Source of the DNA: an uncultured bacterium
GTDB taxonomy: Bacteria > Bacillota > Clostridia > Oscillospirales > Ruminococcaceae
Length of the DNA stretch: 16,094 nt
Reading direction: 5' to 3'
Assembly (NCBI GenBank): GCA_905215595.1
Contig: CAJMQZ010000042.1
Span: 1-16,094, forward strand
The notes below the pieces were generated by a model. That model ran no database searches. It saw nothing but the letters and a program-made list of their open reading frames with translations, and was not told the DNA's origin. This document shows, piece by piece, positions 13,265-16,094 of this stretch (within the stretch, counting starts at the first letter, position 1; every line of letters starts with the position of its first letter). A program made the position numbers and the translations under genes.

Positions 13265-14209
13265 ATGCTGGCGAGTATCTTTTCCCTCAACGTTTTGCAG
13301 ACAGCGCTGGAGCTGGGCTGCATCTACGGACTGGTGGCGTTGGCACTGTTTCTGAGCTACTCCATCCTGAATATTGCCGACCTTTCCACCGACGGCTGCT
13401 TTACGCTGGGCTGCGCCGTGGCCTGTCAGGTAGCACTGACCGGCCACCCCATCCTTGCGCTGGCGGCAGCCATGGCTGCGGGGGTGTGCTCCGGCTTTGT
13501 CACCGCCTTTTTGCAGACAAGGCTCGGGGTGGAAAGCATCATGGCCGGTATCATCGTCAACACAGGCCTGTACACCATCAATCTGGCGGTGATGGGCTTC
13601 TCCTCCACCATGTCACTGGTCAAGACCCCTACCATCTTCTCCATGGCAAAAACTTCGCTGGGCTTTCTGGGCAGCTGGTACAAGCTGGCGCTGGCGGCAG
13701 TGATCATTGCCATCGCCTGCGCGGCGATGCTGGGCTTTCTGGGCACGCGGCTGGGGCTTTCCATCCGCGCCACCGGCGATAACGCCGCCATGGTGCGGGC
13801 TTCCAGCATCAACCCCGCCTTTACCATCACGGTGGGTCTGTGCGTGTCCGGTGCGTTGTGTGCACTGTCCGGCGGGCTGCTGGCACAGTACCAGAAAAGC
13901 TGCGATATCAACGTGGGCACCGGCATGGTGACCATTGCACTGGCTTCCCTCATCATCGGCGAGACGCTGGTGGGCAAGCGCACCATGCTGCGCCGCATTC
14001 TGGGCGTGGTGTTCGGCAGCTGCCTGTACCGCTTTATCGTGGCGGTGGCGCTGCGGTTCAACGTGCCCGCCGCCGCCATGAAGCTGGTTTCTGCCATCAT
14101 TGTGGCAGTGGCCATCTCCATGCCCGCTATCCGAGAGCACTTCGCCTTTGAAAAGCGGCGGCACGCTGCCCGTGCCCGCCGCACCGTGACCAACAGGGAG
14201 GGACAGTAA
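13265..14209 (+). CDS. trpY: ABC transporter permease (TrpY-like)
   Basis: The 314-aa integral membrane protein resembles the branched-chain-amino-acid/ribose-type permease family (BPD_transp_2; COG4120). About eight hydrophobic segments are visible from residue 7 to 284. The cytoplasmic loop LGTRLGLSIRATGDNAAMVRASSIN (about 161-185) has the form that contacts the ATPase in this family. The C-terminus is short and basic (FEKRRHAARARRTVTNREGQ). The ATG at 13265 has AAAAGGAG (13249-13256) eight bases upstream; an in-frame GTG at 13229 would place the start inside the palindromic repeat and is rejected. Together with the lipoprotein and ATPase it forms the predicted tryptophan-related importer. 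Confidence 0.9.
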   Translation: MLASIFSLNVLQTALELGCIYGLVALALFLSYSILNIADLSTDGCFTLGCAVACQVALTGHPILALAAAMAAGVCSGFVTAFLQTRLGVESIMAGIIVNTGLYTINLAVMGFSSTMSLVKTPTIFSMAKTSLGFLGSWYKLALAAVIIAIACAAMLGFLGTRLGLSIRATGDNAAMVRASSINPAFTITVGLCVSGALCALSGGLLAQYQKSCDINVGTGMVTIALASLIIGETLVGKRTMLRRILGVVFGSCLYRFIVAVALRFNVPAAAMKLVSAIIVAVAISMPAIREHFAFEKRRHAARARRTVTNREGQ

Positions 14210-14210
14210 C

Positions 14211-15029
14211 ATGGAAATGCTGCAGCTGAACGACCTGCACAAGACTTTTAACCCCGGCACCGTCAACGAAAAGGTAGCGCTAAATGGGGTGAGCCTGCAG
14301 ATGGAAGCCGGAGATTTTGCCACCATCGTAGGCTCCAACGGCGCGGGCAAATCCACCCTGTTCAACGCCATCACCGGCGGCTTTATTGCCGACGAGGGCA
14401 GCATTCTGCTGGGCGGGCAGGACATTACCTTTGCGCCGGAGCACCAGCGCAGCAAGGTCATCGGGCATCTCTTCCAGGACCCGCTCAAGGGCACCGCGCC
14501 CAACATGACCATTGAGGAAAATCTGGCGCTGGCCTACCTGCGGGCAGGCACTGCGCCCAACGCCATCTTCTCCCGCATCTCCCGCAAGGATAAGGCGCTC
14601 TTCCGCGAAAAGCTTGCTTTGCTGGACATGGGTCTTGAGGACCGCATGAAGCAGCCGGTGGGGCTGCTCTCCGGCGGGCAGCGGCAGGCGCTTACCCTGC
14701 TCATGGCTACCCTTGTCACCCCCAAGCTGCTGCTGCTGGACGAGCACACCGCCGCGCTGGACCCCGCCACCGCCGAAAAGGTGCTGGCGCTGACCAAGAG
14801 CATCGTGGCCGAGAAAAAGATCACCTGCCTGATGGTGACCCACAATATGCATCAGGCGCTGGAGCTGGGCAACCGCACCCTGATGATGGACGCCGGGCGC
14901 ATCGTGTTTGACGTAAAGGGCGCAGCACGCAGCAAAATGACCGTGGACGACTTGCTGGAAAAGTTCCGCGAGAACGCGGGCAAAAACATGGATAACGACC
15001 GCATCCTGCTGAGCAAGGTGGAAAAATAA
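14211..15029 (+). CDS. trpZ: ABC transporter ATP-binding protein (TrpZ-like)
   Basis: The 272-aa ATPase belongs to COG1101, the partner of COG2984/COG4120 systems. Walker A is GSNGAGKST (41-49), the Q-loop has Gln89 (LFQDP), the signature is LSGGQRQ (153-159), Walker B is LLLLDEHTAALDP (173-185) and the switch histidine is His211 (VTHN). The His after DE in place of the common Pro is a COG1101 feature as I remember the family. Its ATG follows the permease stop by one base, with AGGGAGG at 14195-14201, so translation is tightly coupled. ATP hydrolysis here would drive import. Only an AT-rich palindrome (about 15027-15040) follows, not a clear terminator. Confidence 0.93.
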   Translation: MEMLQLNDLHKTFNPGTVNEKVALNGVSLQMEAGDFATIVGSNGAGKSTLFNAITGGFIADEGSILLGGQDITFAPEHQRSKVIGHLFQDPLKGTAPNMTIEENLALAYLRAGTAPNAIFSRISRKDKALFREKLALLDMGLEDRMKQPVGLLSGGQRQALTLLMATLVTPKLLLLDEHTAALDPATAEKVLALTKSIVAEKKITCLMVTHNMHQALELGNRTLMMDAGRIVFDVKGAARSKMTVDDLLEKFRENAGKNMDNDRILLSKVEK

Positions 15030-15053
15030 AAATATTTTTACCAGAGGTGTCGT

Positions 15054-15824
15054 ATGATAAAAATTGCTTTTTTTGATGTAGACGGAACCTTGCTCAAGCT
15101 GGGCAGCAAGGAGCCATCCCCAAAAACTGTGCAGGCTTTACAGCAGCTGCAAGCAAACGGGGTCTTGTTGTGCATGGCGACCGGCAGAGGCTATCTCTCC
15201 ATCCCGCATTTTGAAGGTGTCGATTTTGATATCTGGCTTACCTTCAACGGCTCCTATGTCCGCAGCAAGGATACTGTGCTCTTCAAAAATCCGCTGGACG
15301 CTGACGACAAACACAAGATTCTACAAAACCTGAAGCAGATGCACCGGGCAGCTGCTATCAGCAATGAGCACTTTATCGTAACAAACGGGACAGACCCCGA
15401 TCTGGCACAATACTTTTCCTTTGGCAGCGAAAAGCTGGTGATTTCCGAGCATTTTGATGCGCTGTGCGAGGAGGAGATCTATCAGATCATGTGCTCCTGC
15501 AACAGCGCCGAATACACACAGATCTTACAGGAGACGCACGCCACACAGATCACCGCATGGTGGGACAAGGCAGTAGATATTATTCCGCTCTCCTGCGGCA
15601 AGGGAAACGCTGTAAGGGCGGTCTTGGCGCATTATGGATTTTCAAAGTCCGAAGCCATTGCCTTTGGGGACGGACGGAACGACATTGAAATGCTGGAAGC
15701 AGTCGGTACAGGCGTTGCCATGGGAAACGCGCTCGAAGAGGTCAAGGCCAGAGCTGCCGTCCGCTGCCGCTCTGTGGAAGAGGACGGGGTCTATCATTAC
15801 TGCCTTGAAAACCACCTTATCTGA
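15054..15824 (+). CDS. Cof-type HAD-IIB family phosphatase
   Basis: The 256-aa cytosolic hydrolase has all four HAD motifs: DVDGT with nucleophile Asp8 and Asp10, TGR (43-45) as motif II, Lys183 in CGKGNA as motif III, and GDGRNDIEM (205-213) as motif IV. The long cap inserted between motifs II and III (about 75-180) is the type IIB (Cof) arrangement. Such enzymes dephosphorylate sugar phosphates, nucleotides or cofactors such as pyridoxal phosphate or FMN; the substrate cannot be told here. It begins 24 bases after the transporter ATPase with AGAGGTG as ribosome binding site, so it may be read through, but codon use is visibly more AT-rich than its neighbours, which suggests a separate origin. 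Confidence 0.92.
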   Translation: MIKIAFFDVDGTLLKLGSKEPSPKTVQALQQLQANGVLLCMATGRGYLSIPHFEGVDFDIWLTFNGSYVRSKDTVLFKNPLDADDKHKILQNLKQMHRAAAISNEHFIVTNGTDPDLAQYFSFGSEKLVISEHFDALCEEEIYQIMCSCNSAEYTQILQETHATQITAWWDKAVDIIPLSCGKGNAVRAVLAHYGFSKSEAIAFGDGRNDIEMLEAVGTGVAMGNALEEVKARAAVRCRSVEEDGVYHYCLENHLI

Positions 15825-15865
15825 GGGAGACTTCCTTCTATGCTGTGTTCCTTCTCGTAAAAGCG

Positions 15866-15906
15866 AAAAAGGTCTGCTGCACCGGCACGATGCAGCAGAC
15901 CTTTTT
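15866..15906. terminator. Bidirectional terminator
   Basis: A perfect 16-bp stem, arms 15866-15881 and 15891-15906, with a 9-base loop has A5 at one side and T5 at the other. It can stop both the plus-strand HAD gene and the minus-strand gene ending at 15920. Confidence 0.92.
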
Positions 15907-15919
15907 AACTTTTATTCTT

Positions 15920-16094
15920 TTACCACAGACGGATGACCTTGATGACGCCCTCGGCCTTATCGCGGGCCAGCTCCAGATGGTGCTGCAGCGCCATGGCTGC
16001 GCCGTCCCAGTCCCCTGCCAGAGCAGCATCCAGAATCTGCAGATGCTCCTCACAGGTCTGCTCCTGATTGATCATGCTCACCTTGCCGGTCATG
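15920..16094 (-). CDS. C-terminal part of a probable GntR/FadR (FCD-domain) regulator
   Basis: Only the last 57 codons are in the window; the gene runs off the right edge. The segment contains INQEQTCEEHLQILDAALAGDWDGAAMALQHHLELA and ends VIRLW. The EEHLQILDAALAGDWDGAA...HHLELA pattern is like the last helices of the FCD effector-binding domain of GntR-family regulators. In these proteins a metal-ligand His lies in the EEH segment. The DNA-binding winged helix would lie outside, so the assignment is tentative. An ATG at 16093 in this frame is probably internal. Confidence 0.65.
   Translation of the reverse strand, partial: MTGKVSMINQEQTCEEHLQILDAALAGDWDGAAMALQHHLELARDKAEGVIKVIRLW

Overview
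The window looks like chromosomal DNA of a GC-rich, low-branching Firmicute of the class Clostridia, most like Faecalibacterium or a close Oscillospiraceae/Ruminococcaceae relative. This is inferred from strong AGGAGG-type ribosome binding sites, the order rpmG-secE-nusG-rplK-rplA, a DUF1934 (YwiB-like) gene next to argS, a tRNA-sensing T-box leader, and short palindromic intergenic repeats. No species-level marker is present. There is no phage, plasmid, CRISPR array or classic insertion sequence.

Layout. (1) 15-2328, minus strand: a translation/secretion operon, rpmG (49 aa) - secE - nusG - rplK - rplA, read from a promoter at 2432-2460. Two copies of a hairpin resembling the 23S rRNA L1-binding helix lie in front of rplK and rplA and are probable L1 autoregulation sites. 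(2) 2538-6941, plus strand: a divergent operon ddl - murI - DUF1934 - argS, closed by a strong terminator. It joins D-Ala-D-Ala and D-Glu supply for the cell wall to arginyl-tRNA synthesis. (3) 7124-8143: dusB (tRNA dihydrouridine synthase), preceded by a palindromic repeat. (4) 8144-8445: a gene-free block of nested palindromes, a terminator and a MITE-like repeat. (5) 8446-9033, minus: a YfbR-like HD 5'-nucleotidase, divergent from (6) 9172-11574, a large YfhO-family membrane protein (GT-C type).

(7) 11614-15029: a T-box-controlled ABC transporter of the TrpXYZ type (COG2984/COG4120/COG1101 families): lipoprotein, permease, ATPase. The leader has promoter, kink-turn, a TGG (Trp) specifier, a TGGC T-box bulge fitting tRNA-Trp and a 15-bp terminator. 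Directly after it comes a second terminator whose 5' arm can pair with the free 3' arm of the first. This suggests a chained switch in which one tRNA-binding event would disarm two terminators, and it is the most unusual thing in the window. (8) 15054-15824: a Cof-type HAD phosphatase with more AT-rich codon use, then a bidirectional terminator. (9) 15920 to the right edge, minus: the C-terminal end of a probable GntR/FadR-type (FCD) regulator.

Most coding genes are conventional housekeeping genes; the interest lies in the RNA-level regulation and the intergenic palindromes.
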